Below are positions 1 through 11,012 of a DNA stretch of 64,000 bases, one piece after another. A program made the position numbers and the translations under genes. The notes under the pieces were generated by a model. That model did no database searches. It saw nothing but the letters and a program-made list of their open reading frames with translations, and was not told the origin of the DNA. The stretch spans positions 124,001 to 188,000 of the forward strand of contig JAGYXB010000269.1 of NCBI GenBank assembly GCA_022495005.1, given 5' to 3'. The stretch is from Rhyacophila brunnea (Eukaryota; Arthropoda; Insecta; Trichoptera; Rhyacophilidae). Every line of letters starts with the position of its first letter. Positions within the stretch are counted from its first letter, which is position 1.

Positions 1-28
1 ACGTATCGGCGCGAGACATCAATGCGAG

Positions 29-46
29 AGAGAGAAAGAGAGAGTC
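29..46. repeat. GA-rich simple repeat
   Basis: A short run of GA dinucleotides with one interruption. No other feature is visible at the window edge. Confidence 0.7.
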
Positions 47-179
47 AAGTCGTATGGCCGTCTCTGGTCACGAGTACCCTTTGGTATGTGCAATATTGTC
101 GACACAGATTAAGACTAATTCAAGTAGTGATAAGTTTCGACATGCCTTATTTCGATAACCTACGTCACTTTCGCGAATG

Positions 180-472
180 ACTACGATGTTTCACACGAGT
201 CGTAAGTTACGGAATCGACCTGCAGATCGGACGGTCCGATCGGTTCACAGCTGCTTGAACCGACTTGAGCAACTATTCTTTTTCCATAAACATTTAAGAA
301 CATTCCCAGAGGATGTGGTTTGCATCCTGTATTTCTCGACCACATGACAAGTTGAACGGGTAACAAGACCAAGTTCGTAGAACCTTCCAGCGAAGCCGCC
401 ATGTCCAGTCAAGAATTGACGAGTGTAATGATCTGGAGGCGCTGGCCAGTAAGATTCCCAAACCGTCTCTTC
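180..472 (-). pseudogene. LINE ORF2 C-terminal remnant (R1/Jockey-like)
   Basis: Reading the minus strand from about 472 gives an open stretch containing a QFLTGHGGF motif, which corresponds to the conserved (Q)LLTGHG block near the RNase H/C-terminal end of R1- and Jockey-type non-LTR retrotransposons. A frame change is then needed to reach CGREIQDANHILWEC, which matches the usual terminal Cys-Cys-His-Cys knuckle. The required frameshift, the stops on either side and the short length show a dead fragment. The family assignment comes from motif memory, not a search. Confidence 0.6.
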
Positions 473-1500
473 TTAACAATGTGTACCATTAGTAATCATT
501 TATCAAAATGTTTGAATAAGTCTTTTTGCCGACCATGTCCGATCCTTAAAGGATCAAATGGGCCTCCACAGAGTAAAGGTTTGTATTAATAGATTTTGTT
601 TTTTACGAGAAATGGATGTCAGCCACTTGCTCAACCTAATAGATCCATACTCTGACCCATACACAAATTTATTTACACTTATTTATTCGCCCTTAACAAC
701 TGCACCTCTAATTTTACTATGTTACTAATAAAAAATAGTATGGGAAAATGTGTAACAGAAAAATAATAACACAATGGGTTTGAAGAAATAGCTTTTATTT
801 ATTATAACAAAGATCAAGTCATAGTTTAATGAACAGATGAGTGATTTTTAAAAGCATACATTCCTAATAAGTATATAACAAAAATATCAAAACCAGAACT
901 TATCTAAAAACATAAATGCAAGACATTGCATTCATTTTAATGGCTTCTGACCAGAATCAGTCATTTTGTGTATTTTAAAGTCAGAGGATGTCAAACAAGA
1001 TGAATTAAATTGAATATACATATTTTGATAAGATCGCATGCATATCGAACGTGTTTAGAAAAAAGGGCGTAACCCACACAGAAAAAAATTCAGAGAGACA
1101 AAAAATTATTTTTGGATGATTTTGGTTCAATATTAATAAAAAAAAATAATCACAGACATTGGGTGCATGATGATTGATGATTTGGTGTAATATATTTTCG
1201 ATCTACTAATAATTAAAGAGTTATTACAGAAAAATCATTAAAATTGAGGGTAAATGCTTTTTTCCTTAAATTAAAACTTAATTAAAGCCCAAATAAAACC
1301 TGAATTTAGATAATAAATCGGCATTTGCGGCTTACTTTCTTTTGACAAAACGTGTATTTAGTTGTATATATTGTTAATATCTAATAAAAGCACTATTTGA
1401 AAAATCGAGGGTTACACCCTTTTTTCCTAAACATAGTCGATATACACACTAGTAAAAATCATTTAGTGGACAAAATACTATAACTTACAGGACTTGCTCT
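473..1500. other. AT-rich interval without a supported gene
   Basis: No open frame of convincing length or motif was seen. A phrase of the type 'CGAGGGTTACACCCTTTTTTCC' recurs loosely near 1060, 1250 and 1410, suggesting old repeat DNA. Confidence 0.4.
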
Positions 1501-1504
1501 TCTA

Positions 1505-1735
1505 ACTGCTGGATTCCAGTATTGCGCCAGTATATTTTTGCAGTTCTTTTAGTTTAACTAGTAGTTGGACATCAAACGATTATCCAAATGCGTTATGTTG
1601 GTCTTGATCCTGGAATCCAGTATTCCGCCAGTATGTTTTTGCAGTTCAGAAACGGTCATCTTAGTTATTAACGCTGATTTTAACTAGTAGTTGTGACATC
1701 AAATGATTATCCAATTGCGTTATGTTGGCTGTCGG
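1505..1735. repeat. Imperfect direct repeat of about 100 bp, two units
   Basis: The phrase GGA(T/A)TCCAGTATT(G/C)CGCCAGTAT, a following TTTTTGCAGTTC, then TTTAACTAGTAGTTG and ATTATCCAA(A/T)TGCGTTATGTTGG, occurs twice (near 1511 and near 1612). A related unit recurs near 10310, next to the second zinc-finger relic. Confidence 0.6.
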
Positions 1736-1859
1736 TTTTAGTACAAAATGATTGTTTCTAGTATGTATATGCATGACATGTTTTCATATGATCAATATTC
1801 AGTATATAGAATGTGACATTTTTAAATATTATTACGTCTTATTCGTTTAATAAAAAAAA

Positions 1860-2318
1860 GTCAAACAAATTAAATTGTCACATTTAAATGGGTTTTCGCT
1901 AGTATATCATGTTATATAAGTTTGTATAACTAGATTCTATACATGAGTAATGGCATGCACCGTAGTTAAATGGTTATTCACAAGAGTAAATCATTCAGTG
2001 TGATTTCATGAGACTCATTTTAAGTAAATTTAGTGACGGGACGATATACAAAAGGATTTAATTAAAATTAATATGTTTAGTTATTTTTCATTAGAATTTC
2101 ATCAATAGTCATATCGTGTGATTTCATATAAAAAGATTTTCTACAAGAATAAGCACTAAAATATCACATTTAAATGGATTTTCATTAAATGTGTCATTTT
2201 ATGTTATTTCATATTACCAGATGTCATACATGTCGTCATAAATTTATGTATGTATCATTACAAGTAATTTCATCCGAGGAGATCTTATACATGAGTAATC
2301 ATATTGATCACATCTCAA
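1860..2318 (-). pseudogene. Decayed C2H2 finger units downstream of the zinc-finger gene
   Basis: Directly after the TAA stop of the zinc-finger ORF the minus strand still reads a finger-like CDQYDYSC sequence, then loses frame. The nucleotide repeat (CACATTTAAATGG, ATACATGAGTAATC and similar) can be followed to about 1860 with stops and indels. The array was therefore once longer and its 3' end is decaying. A parallel decayed copy is at 10570-11012. Confidence 0.65.
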
Positions 2319-3923
2319 TTACTTTTCACCAGAATGTATCATTTTGTGTACTTTCAGATAACGGGAAAATGTATAAGAGTAATCACACTGATGACATTTG
2401 AATGGCTTTATACCAGTATGCGTCATTTTGTGTAACTTGATCTGAGTATATGTTTTACACGAGTAGGAACATTGATCACATTTAAATGGCTTTTTATCAG
2501 AATGTGTCATTTTGTGTATATTCAAGTAACCAGATATTAAACATGAGTAATCACATTCTTCACATTTAAATGGCTTTTCACCAGAATGTGTCATTTTGTG
2601 TGATTTCATGTTACCAGATATTATACATGAGTAATCACATTGTTCACATTTAAATGGCTTTTCACCAGAATGTGTCATTTTGTGTAATTTCATGTGACCA
2701 GATGTTATACATGAGAAATTACATTGATCACATTTTAATGTCTTTATACCAGAATGAGACATTTTGTGTCGTTTCATGTTACCAGATACTATACATGAGT
2801 AATCACATTGTTCACATTTAAATGGCTTTTCACCAGAATGTGTCATTTTGTGCAATTTCATGTGACCAGATGTTATACATGAGAAATCACATTGATCACA
2901 TTTAAATGGCTTTATAGCAGAATGAGTCATTTTGTGTCGTTTAATGTTACAAGATATTCTACATGAGAAATCACATTGTTCACATTTAAATGGCTTTTCA
3001 CCAGAATGTGTCATTTTGTGTGATTTCATGTTACCAGATTTTATACATGAGTAATCACATTGTTCACATTTAAATGGCTTTTCACCAGAATGTGTCATTT
3101 TGTGCAATTTCATGTGACCAGATGTTATACATGAGAAATCACATTGATCACATTTAAATGGCTTTATACCAGAATGAGTCATTTTGTGTCGTTTCATGTT
3201 ACCAGATGTTATACATGAGAAATCACATTGATCACATTTAAATGGCTTTTCACCAGAATGTGTCATTTTGTGTACTTTCAGATCACGGGATGCTATACAA
3301 GAGTAATCACATTGTTCACATTTAAATGGCTTTTCACCAGAATGTGTCATTTTATGTAATTTTATGTTACTAGATGTAATACATGCGAATTCACATTGAT
3401 CACATTTAAATGGCATTATGCCAGAATGAGTCATTTTATTTAATTTCATCCGACCAGGGTTGTTACAAAAATAATCACATTTGACACATTTTAATAACTT
3501 TTCTGCGGTATGTGTCAATTTAAGTATTTTTTTGTCACTAGAATAATTAGAGTCATGACTTTTAAATGGCGTTCGACAAAAGAAATTGCTTTTACAACGT
3601 TTACATTGGTCTACATCCTTATTAGTGATTTTATTGATTATATTTTTATGCAACACTTTGTGTAACTCGAGCAAGTCTAACGATGCAAAAAAATTATCAC
3701 ATATACCGCACACAAAATTATAAACAGGAAAATATTTTTTTTCCAACTTTATAACAGCCACTAATTCAGGGAATGATTTAGAAACGCTTCGTTTAATAGT
3801 GCCACGTGTTTTTTTAAACCTTTTGTTGTATTCCTCGAGTTTTTTTTTAATATCTTGTTCGTCGATTTGTATGATGTCATCAATTTTCTCTTCTGCCGAC
3901 GATTTGAGATTTGCTGCGTTATC
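2319..3923 (-). CDS. C2H2 zinc-finger protein, last exon (finger array)
   Basis: Probable nuclear DNA-binding protein. The exon opens after an acceptor AG at 3924-3925 (minus strand) and reads DNAANLKSSAEEK in phase 0, then an acidic/lysine-rich linker, then about 16 finger positions, 14 with an intact CX2CX12HX3H pattern. One early finger has Asn in place of the first His, and the one before it is degenerate. From the fourth on the fingers are 28 residues apart, joined by HSGEKPFK or HSGIKPFK linkers, and nearly identical at DNA level (84-bp period). Several alternate between a CEQCDYSC and a CDQCDFSC type, so a two-finger unit was probably duplicated. The ORF ends at TAA right after HSGEK, where another finger would begin. 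No KRAB, BTB or ZAD domain was recognised in the visible exons. Target and partners are unknown. Confidence 0.85.
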   Translation of the reverse strand, partial: DNAANLKSSAEEKIDDIIQIDEQDIKKKLEEYNKRFKKTRGTIKRSVSKSFPELVAVIKLEKKYFPVYNFVCGICDNFFASLDLLELHKVLHKNIINKITNKDVDQCKRCKSNFFCRTPFKSHDSNYSSDKKILKLTHTAEKLLKCVKCDYFCNNPGRMKLNKMTHSGIMPFKCDQCEFACITSSNIKLHKMTHSGEKPFKCEQCDYSCIASRDLKVHKMTHSGEKPFKCDQCDFSCITSGNMKRHKMTHSGIKPFKCDQCDFSCITSGHMKLHKMTHSGEKPFKCEQCDYSCIKSGNMKSHKMTHSGEKPFKCEQCDFSCRISCNIKRHKMTHSAIKPFKCDQCDFSCITSGHMKLHKMTHSGEKPFKCEQCDYSCIVSGNMKRHKMSHSGIKTLKCDQCNFSCITSGHMKLHKMTHSGEKPFKCEQCDYSCIISGNMKSHKMTHSGEKPFKCEECDYSCLISGYLNIHKMTHSDKKPFKCDQCSYSCKTYTQIKLHKMTHTGIKPFKCHQCDYSYTFSRYLKVHKMIHSGEK

Positions 3924-5177
3924 CTAAAAAAATATTTATAATATAATTATTAGCAGCACACGATCTAGACAGCGTTACCAACTTTTAAACTTTCATCCGC
4001 ATTACATGTATGCTGTTAATTATCTACTGAAGTTTCGCAGATTCCCTAGTTGAGCTTAACGATGCGAAAATAATTTTAAAAACTTTGTTTTAAGATACAT
4101 GCCGTTTTCATAATATAGAACGTGGGTGTCGTTATCCTGTTAGTTGTTCGATTTTATCCAGATTTCAATTTGGTTTCAATCGGCCCTTACAAGTTACGTA
4201 TGGTTCACATTTCATTGTACAAAATAGATTCTGATACGGATGATTAAAGTGAAGTTGCCTTTTGTTCCACCCTGCATGTACCTAAGTGTATTTGGCATCT
4301 TTCAGAATATCGATTTGAGTTGGCCGTAGTTTACTTTAGCGTGAATTAACTATTGTTTTAACTCAACCAACATCCTATTCCCTAAGGGAGTAGAGAAAAA
4401 GTTGGTACTACATTTTGGTACAGTAGTGAAAGTTTGCACAATGGAAGAGTATGTACCTTTGCTACTGGTATTCCCTTTCTGTTGATTTCTAAGACACAGT
4501 GATACCTACTGTTTATGATGATGCCTCGTGTACGGCTATTTTCTGTTTTGTTTATTATAACGCGTTTAAAATAATTTGATGAGGTGGACGAAACATTATC
4601 AGTAGTTAATCAAGCGAGAAACAGAAATTTGACAGTTGATAACTTAACTCGACTTATTAAATGCATGTAAACATGAAAATGCTTTACCAACTCAGGTTAT
4701 AGTAGAGCAGTAATGCTAGTGTACTCTGTTCTACTACATTTATATAGTTCTGGAACAAACTGGGGATGTGGCAGATAACGTAAGTACATCAGTAAAGTAA
4801 TCTATTTAAAAAAGACAACGCGAATCGTAAGCAGGACGCTCTCTTCTAGGGCGTGTTTATCAACTATTACATATATTTCGATTAAATTTCAAACGAGACA
4901 CTGTTACTCAATGAGATTTACTTTCAAAATTTTGATCTTACCTTCCGCATTACACTTATCTAAACCACCATTACCAAATGAGCTGGTTCAAAGAAACGAT
5001 ATCCGTCAAATGACAGATGGTGAGGAGTAATAATTATCTGGCACGCAAAATAATTTAAAATGACATCAATTTTATAAACTAATTTTTCATCTATTACAAG
5101 AGGATATTGGCTACTCTTCATCACACTTGCAATAATAAACTTGAGTCGGCCGGACAGTCGTCGCTGTTAGAATATGA
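3924..5177. other. Intron of the zinc-finger gene
   Basis: AT-rich sequence without a convincing exon. It should be removed by splicing between the middle exon and the finger exon. Confidence 0.5.
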
Positions 5178-5295
5178 ACAAACATTTGGTTTAAATGGTT
5201 TGTCAACAGTTGATGTGTTTGGGTCGTCATAGGTTTTAATTGTAAATGCTTGACAATCATATTTAAATAGATTTTCACTAGTGTGTTTTTACAAA
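5178..5295 (-). pseudogene. Single decayed zinc-finger relic inside an intron
   Basis: The minus strand reads finger-linker-like TSENLFKYDCQAF and, a little further, DKPFKPNVC, with no intact Cys/His set. It lies between the middle exon and the finger exon and looks like leftover finger sequence. Confidence 0.35.
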
Positions 5296-5429
5296 TATCT
5301 TAGAGCGTAGGTATGCATAAAGAGGTTCGCCATCGCTGCTATAGATTATAGGAAGATGCATATTATCATATCAGTACCTACTTACAATACTAAAAAAAAT
5401 CAATAAAAATATTTATTTGTAAACCTTAC

Positions 5430-5549
5430 GTTGTGTTCTTCAAGTTCCTTTTTAATGTCAATTTTATCGATGTGTATGTCAGAGTAAATTTCCTCTGCTT
5501 CTGACGTACATAAGTTCAATTTAGCCATAACGGTGCTAGCGGCGTTAAC
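5430..5549 (-). CDS. Zinc-finger gene, middle exon
   Basis: A 120-nt open segment on the minus strand, bounded by an acceptor AG (5550-5551) and a donor GTAAGG after 5430, phase 0 at both ends, so it joins the finger exon in frame. It encodes 40 residues beginning VNAASTVMAKLN and ending KKELEEHN. This resembles the start of the finger exon (DNAAN... KKKLEEYN), so the two exons look like a tandem exon duplication. It contains an in-frame ATG (VMAKLN) that could serve as an alternative start if the upstream exon is defective. No domain is assigned. Confidence 0.6.
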
Positions 5550-5945
5550 CTAATGAAAACAAACATAAGACAGATTGTATTTATAACAGAAAAATAAATA
5601 TATTCATTTTGACCAGTTTGAGTTAGAGAGAAATTATGTGAGGGAAAGTCTAACTTTTTTGAACTTAAACGTCATTTCGCGTGGGCCATCGATTGCCACA
5701 GACGCAGACTTTACATCGCAAAACCATTCCTTCACAGCTGCAATTACTGACAAAATGGTTAGAACCTGTCAAATATCGGTTCGCCTCGACTGGACTCAGA
5801 TGGCTAAAAACAGTTCCGTAGTTACCTACAATTCGTCCAACATGCATTATTATGTATTCTAGGTAAATTACAAGAATTTGGTTTGACAATACGCAAAAAT
5901 ATACCAGCAAAAATTAAAAGACTTTAGTTAAAAAAACAAACTAAC

Positions 5946-6072
5946 CTCAAACGAGCAACTGGGACCGTCGGAATTCTTTTGCTCTATATATATTTCAGTT
6001 ATTTCGATAGTATACGGGCATCTGCCTTACTGAATCACATTCGAATTCATCCGGTTTGGTTTTCACGTCCAT
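5946..6072 (-). CDS. Zinc-finger gene, probable first coding exon, frameshifted as read
   Basis: On the minus strand an ATG at 6072 starts MDVKTKPDEFECDS, the kind of acidic MDVK-type start common in insect C2H2 genes. The 3' part, EITEIYIEQKNSDGPSCSFE followed by a GTTAG donor, is in another frame. The exon is 127 nt, one more than a multiple of three, and a run of three C's near the frame change could be the site. It is either a real inactivating indel or a sequence error. A 47-nt intron (GTAAGG...TATATAG) would also bridge it but leaves the wrong phase for the next exon. Confidence 0.45.
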
Positions 6073-7289
6073 TTTTACGAATTTACATACTACAGAGAGA
6101 TTATCGTAGGTAGCAGAACAAAAACGTACACGTGCAAAGCTGCAAATGATAGGCGCTGGCAGTGAAAATTTTCGTAGGTATATTATCGATGGTTGGGAAC
6201 AGTGCTGCCAACTGTCATAGTTACAAATATGACAGATACTATTGATAGTAATGCTGACGTTAGGTATTCAATTACAGATAGGTTTAGATCAACGAATAAA
6301 TAAAGAAACAATGATCATAATGTACCATAGACATAGTAATGTACATGGTTATCAGAAAGGCCGACATTGCGTGAGACACAAAATTTATCGCATACGTACA
6401 GACCACGTGATTTTTGTTTACCTACTACGCAAAATCGTCTTTTTCCAAGATGGCGAATTCAGTTTTTATTGCAATAATCCTTCCTGTCTTTTTTATTCGT
6501 TGGTTTGGATAGCCAAGCTAGCCCAAGCTAAATTGCAGATTTTACGAAATGAAAAAAAATGTGTATAAACTACTTAGCATTTTTTAAATAATATTAAGTC
6601 ATATTATGTTTACGTGAACAAAGACTGATAAGGAATAATTGATTGTTTCGCAACAAATAAACAAGCCACGTACAACTAAAAATCATCAAAAAAATATTGT
6701 ATGTAGGTAGGTACCTAGGTAATGGTCTCAAACCGCTTTCTTCGTCGTGTTTGTTGTCGTGGGTACCTTACATTCTGAAGAGTTTATTTTTGGGAATTTC
6801 ACTGATCTTTTGCTGATTTCTACGGATCTCGTAGAGGTAAGTTCTTCATACTTTTACTAGGTATAATATAGTGATATTATACCGATATACTTACCTAGTC
6901 TGCTTGCCAAATAATGTACGTGCGATATCCGATAACATTTATAATAAAACATCAATTACCTATTTGAGTATGCAATATAAGGCTATGTTTTGTGAAGTAG
7001 TTACTTCTTGACAATGACATATCTTCTTGACTATAAACTTCACATGACTTCAGGGTTGTCACAAAAATGCTTTTCTCGAAATATTTTTTCTTACAATTTT
7101 TCTCATATATCCTTTATTAAAAATGTATTACTTACCTACCTATCTAAATCAATACATAGAAAGAGAGCCCTAACGTAAATTGGTAGGTTGTATGCAACGG
7201 TCATTGAAGTGATTTCTAACTTCGCCTACGTAGATATTTCTTTAAAATATGCAAATTGTCTCTAACATTTAAGTAAGTATAACTGAACA
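6073..7289. other. Upstream region of the zinc-finger gene
   Basis: Probably holds the promoter and 5' UTR of the minus-strand zinc-finger gene, but no core element could be fixed. Short GTAGGTAGGTACC-type repeats occur near 6700. No other gene is supported. Confidence 0.4.
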
Positions 7290-7530
7290 TTAATAAAAAA
7301 AATGCACGGTAGGAATGAAAATATATTGACATGCTCCGACAAAATACCTATAAGGGTTCAAAAATAAATTCGAACTTTGGCAGGAGGAGTTAAGACAATG
7401 ATCTCAACAAATGTACCAAACGATATACCGGATCACAATTGAAAACAAGCAATTAATTTGAATCTGGCACAAAATATAAGTAAGTATATAACTTTGGTGC
7501 AAAAGAAATTTGATCATTACTATCAGACAA
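7290..7530 (+). pseudogene. hAT transposase fragment, first copy
   Basis: This stretch is a diverged direct copy of 8258-8499: the same order of phrases (AATGAAAATATATTGACATG, GTTAAGACAATGATCTCAAC, AACTTTGGTGCAAAAGAAAT) with small indels and a broken frame. It is followed by the same AACCGG-rich terminal sequence that follows the second copy. Confidence 0.65.
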
Positions 7531-7544
7531 TCAGAGCGCCACGC

Positions 7545-7690
7545 TTGAAGGGTCTTGACTAGAGCCTCCAAACCGGTTTCAACCGAAACCGGGTAACCGC
7601 GGAATTCTAAACTAACCGATAACCGGGTAATTTCACGCGGTTAACTGGTTAAAAATATTAATCATTTTTTATTTAAGTGATAAATAAATT
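7545..7690 (+). repeat. AACCGG-rich transposon end, copy 1
   Basis: Starts with a phrase of the form GGGTCTTGACTAGAGCCTCC and runs through repeated AACCGG/AACCGGGTAACC motifs. A close direct copy lies at 8735-8870 and a related inverted copy at 9945-10046, as expected for ends of a transposable element. Confidence 0.6.
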
Positions 7691-7877
7691 AGTAGGTACC
7701 TAGTATACCTAGAAGCCGAGCACAACCAATAATTATTACTTATACGTTTTGTTGACGAGGTCTCTGTAAAAGAACACTAGGTATTTCTTATGCAAGGAGC
7801 TTCCAGAGCGAACTACATGGATGATTTCTTCAAAAGTTATGATACCTATTCAATGGACTAATTGCACTAGTAAGTTA

Positions 7878-8679
7878 CCTAGTAAGCGTTTGCACGGATG
7901 GCGCTGCAGCAATGATGGGCAATAAAAAAGGTTTTGTCTCTTATGTATATCAACATAATCCGACACTCAAAATTACACACTGCGGCATAGGTACCTACAT
8001 CGCGAAGCATTGACGGTCAAAAACTTGCAAGAGGAATTATTGCAACGATGAGCGAATGCCACACTAGCATAAACATAATTATAATCAATCAAAACATCTA
8101 AATTTGTCTGAGCAGAAATGGGATCGGAATATGAATCCTTTTTGTTTTACGCTAAAGTACGTTGGATATCCCGAGGCAAAGTGTTGGCTAGAATGCTTCG
8201 CCACCGAGGTGGCCAAAGTTGTGTTTAAGATTGATATGTTTGAGCACATGAATGAACTTAATAAAAAAATGCGCGGTAGGAATGAAAATATATTGACATG
8301 CTCCAATAAAATACCTAGGTATAAGGATTCCAAAATTAACTCTAACTTTGGCAGGGGAGTTAAGACAATGATCTCAACAAATGTACCAAACGATCTACCA
8401 GATCACGATTGAAAACAAGCAATTAATTTGAATCTGGCACAAAAATATAAGACGTATATAACTTTGGTGCAAAAGAAATTTGATCATTACTTTCAGACAA
8501 ACAATTCGAAGCAATACGATTGGATTCGAAATCCTTTTGCAACCAATGCCAAAAATTTTATAAAAGCACTTTCCCTACAAACTGGAGAGGAATTTGCTGG
8601 ATTGAGGAACGACAGGACGCTAAAACTAATCTTCGCCGATCTTGCATTAGATGTTTTCTGGATTTTGCTTAATATATAA
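7878..8679 (+). pseudogene. hAT-family transposase remnant (ZBED5-like)
   Basis: The frame-broken plus-strand reading contains CTDGAAAMMG (the C-T-D-G-A motif around a catalytic Asp of hAT transposases), then FEHMNELNKKMRGRNENIL, and in a third piece WIRNPFATNAKNF and LKLIFADLALDVFWI. This order is that of ZBED5/FAM200-type domesticated and free hAT proteins. Stops at about 8412 and 8679 and frame changes make it non-functional. The N-terminal BED finger and C-terminal dimerisation block were not found. Confidence 0.7.
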
Positions 8680-8734
8680 TAATATCTTCGTAAAGTTTTC
8701 AGCCCTAGTACTTATAAATATATTAAGCGGCCGT

Positions 8735-8870
8735 GTTTAAAGGGTCTTGGCTCTAGCTTCCAAACCGGTTTTAACCGAAACCGGGTAACCGCGGATTTCT
8801 AAACTAACCGATAACCGGATAATTTCACACGGTTAACGGATTAAAATTATTAACCACTTTTTATTTAGGT
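8735..8870 (+). repeat. AACCGG-rich transposon end, copy 2
   Basis: Near copy of 7545-7690 placed just after the transposase remnant; probably the 3' terminal region of the same element. Confidence 0.6.
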
Positions 8871-9108
8871 AGGTAAGTTATAATATGTTTTGTATCTATC
8901 ATGTAGGTACGAAATTATAATTATGGGTACCATGTTAAAAATGACAGGTGTATGCTTGACAATAATGACTAAAATCTATGTACTTACCTACGTACCATTT
9001 TTTGAATTAATAATAATCATTACCTTGCTTTTTCGTACAAGGTGGTTGTTAGTAATTTTAAACAATCACAAACACACAGGCTTTGAGAAAAACACAATAT
9101 AAATATTG

Positions 9109-9185
9109 TGTCCTGACCGAGTATCGAACCAGAACTCTAGGGTGGAAAGCAAACGCCTTACGCACTGCGCCAAGAGTGCCGCTTG
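9109..9185 (-). repeat. tRNA-derived SINE head
   Basis: On the minus strand the sequence has an A-box-like TGGCGCAGTGCGTAAGGCG and a B-box-like GGTTCGATACTC at tRNA spacing, but no pairing acceptor arms. It reads as a SINE or tRNA pseudogene, not a working tRNA. Confidence 0.6.
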
Positions 9186-9944
9186 TTAATAATTAATTGT
9201 TTCCTATATTAATTGCTGACTTTATGTAAAATATTGATTATTAAATTGCCAAACAATTTAAAAAGATGAACAATTATTAGGCAATGTTTAATTTACCATA
9301 GACCAGGCATGTGCAATTTGAAGTAGGCTGTGATCAACTATCCACTATCTAGAAATCAGAATGCAGTGATCTACCACACTCTTCATTTGTCATTCTGTAA
9401 CTTTATATACCTATTTGTTACAAATTAAACAACACATCATGTAAGTATTTTATCATCCCAGCTAAATCCTCAATTCCCCATTCGTCATGAAAATGTTGAG
9501 CTTGGTCTTCTTTTGGGCAATCATTGTCAAACTATTGTCTACATTATTATTAGAGTTCCATCCATTTATATGTTTAACCACCAAAAATCCTATAAATATC
9601 AAACGTCTAAAATAATACTCACTTCAAATCATTCAAAGCTTTATTATGTCTTAACAATATTATATTTAAGTCTACAATAGAATTAATATTAATAAAATTA
9701 TTTATATTATGTACCTACCCGCATGAGCGAGTGGTAAGTGGTAACGTGTCACGTGATCTTTTTCCAATATGTGTTTGTATCCAGAACATGGACACGGACG
9801 TTGGTTCAGCAAGGGGATAACAATATATTGTGTTATATCTCATTGATCGAGAGGTGGCTAAAATGAACGTCTAATTGTAGATTCAAAGAGAAAAAATTTG
9901 CAAAAAATAGTATCGACAATATTTGAAAATACTTTTTTTTAAAT

Positions 9945-10046
9945 ACGACGGTTATAACTGGTTACCCGGTTAGTTATTCGCAAAATAACCGTTAACCGGG
10001 TAGTATTTTTCCTCCAGTTAATTGGAAGCTCTAGTCTTGGCCAAAA
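9945..10046 (-). repeat. Inverted AACCGG-rich transposon end
   Basis: The reverse complement begins GGCCAAGACTAGAGCTTCCAA and continues with GGTTAAC/ACCGGGTAACC motifs, like the direct ends at 7545 and 8735. It may close an inverted-terminus element starting at 8735. Confidence 0.55.
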
Positions 10047-10299
10047 ACTTGCTCGTTCAAATATCAAGGTAAAAGTAAAACTTTTATGTTCATTGAAACA
10101 AGCTCATCTATCACGTTAATTAGTTATTTTCGTATAATAATTGTATAGGTATATCAGTAAAAACATAATATTATAAAATCATATTGATAATACAATTACA
10201 TGTAAATATGTGCATTTAGTTCATACTCGTACATTGTTATGTACTTATATGTATTTCATAATTTATCAAACAAAAAAATACGACACCCGCGGGACTTGA

Positions 10300-11012
10300 A
10301 TCTGTATCTGCTGGATTCCCGCCAGTATGCTTTTCCAATGAATCTACGGGCATCTTAGATAATTACGACGATTTTAACTAATGGTTGTTGCATAAAAGGC
10401 TTATCGAATTGCGTTATATATAATGTTGGCTATCGGTTTTAGTAGAAAATGATTTTTCTAGTGTATACATGCATGAGGTATTTTCAAATTATGTTTATTT
10501 CAATATATAGAAAGTTACATTCTCAAATCTTGTGTCCCATAGTAGAATAAAAAAAATAGTTTACTTAACAAATTAAATTGCCACATTTAAATGGGTCTTC
10601 GCCAGCATGTCATGTTATGTAAATTTGTGTAACTAGATTTTATACATGAGTAATGGCATGCACCGTCAATAAATGGACTTTCACAAAGATAAATCATTTA
10701 GTGTGATTTCATGGGACCAGGTGTGATTGAATGAAAAATAACGTTGACAATTTAAGAGGTTTTTCATCGGGATAAGTAATTTTGTCGCTATATTTTCGGT
10801 AAATTCAGTGAACTGATGATATACAAGAGGATCTTATTGCATTTAACATAACACGTAATTATTTTTCACTAGAATGAGTCGTTTTGTGTGACTTCATCCG
10901 ACTAGATTTTATACACGAGTAACCACATTGATCACATTTAAATGGCTTTTCATCAGAATGAGTCATTTTGTGTGACTTCATCCGACTAGATTTTATACAC
11001 GAGTAACCACAT
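10300..11012 (-). pseudogene. Second, decayed copy of the zinc-finger 3' region
   Basis: A diverged direct duplication of roughly 1600-2130, including the shared CGCCAGTATG, GTTGGCT(A/G)TCGGTTTTAGTA and CACATTTAAATGGG phrases, followed by finger units (ATCACATTTAAATGGC, TTTTATACACGAGTAACCAC). The last units (near 10885 and 10970) are themselves tandem copies. It ends exactly at the LTR at 11013, so the LTR element lies inside or at the edge of this finger array. Confidence 0.65.

Noticed and set aside
1505..2320. CRISPR-like or satellite array because of regular repeats
   Set aside because: The 84-bp period and content are those of zinc-finger units and their relics in a eukaryotic genome.
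5964..6034. 47-nt intron rescuing the first zinc-finger exon
   Set aside because: The resulting downstream phase does not fit the next exon.
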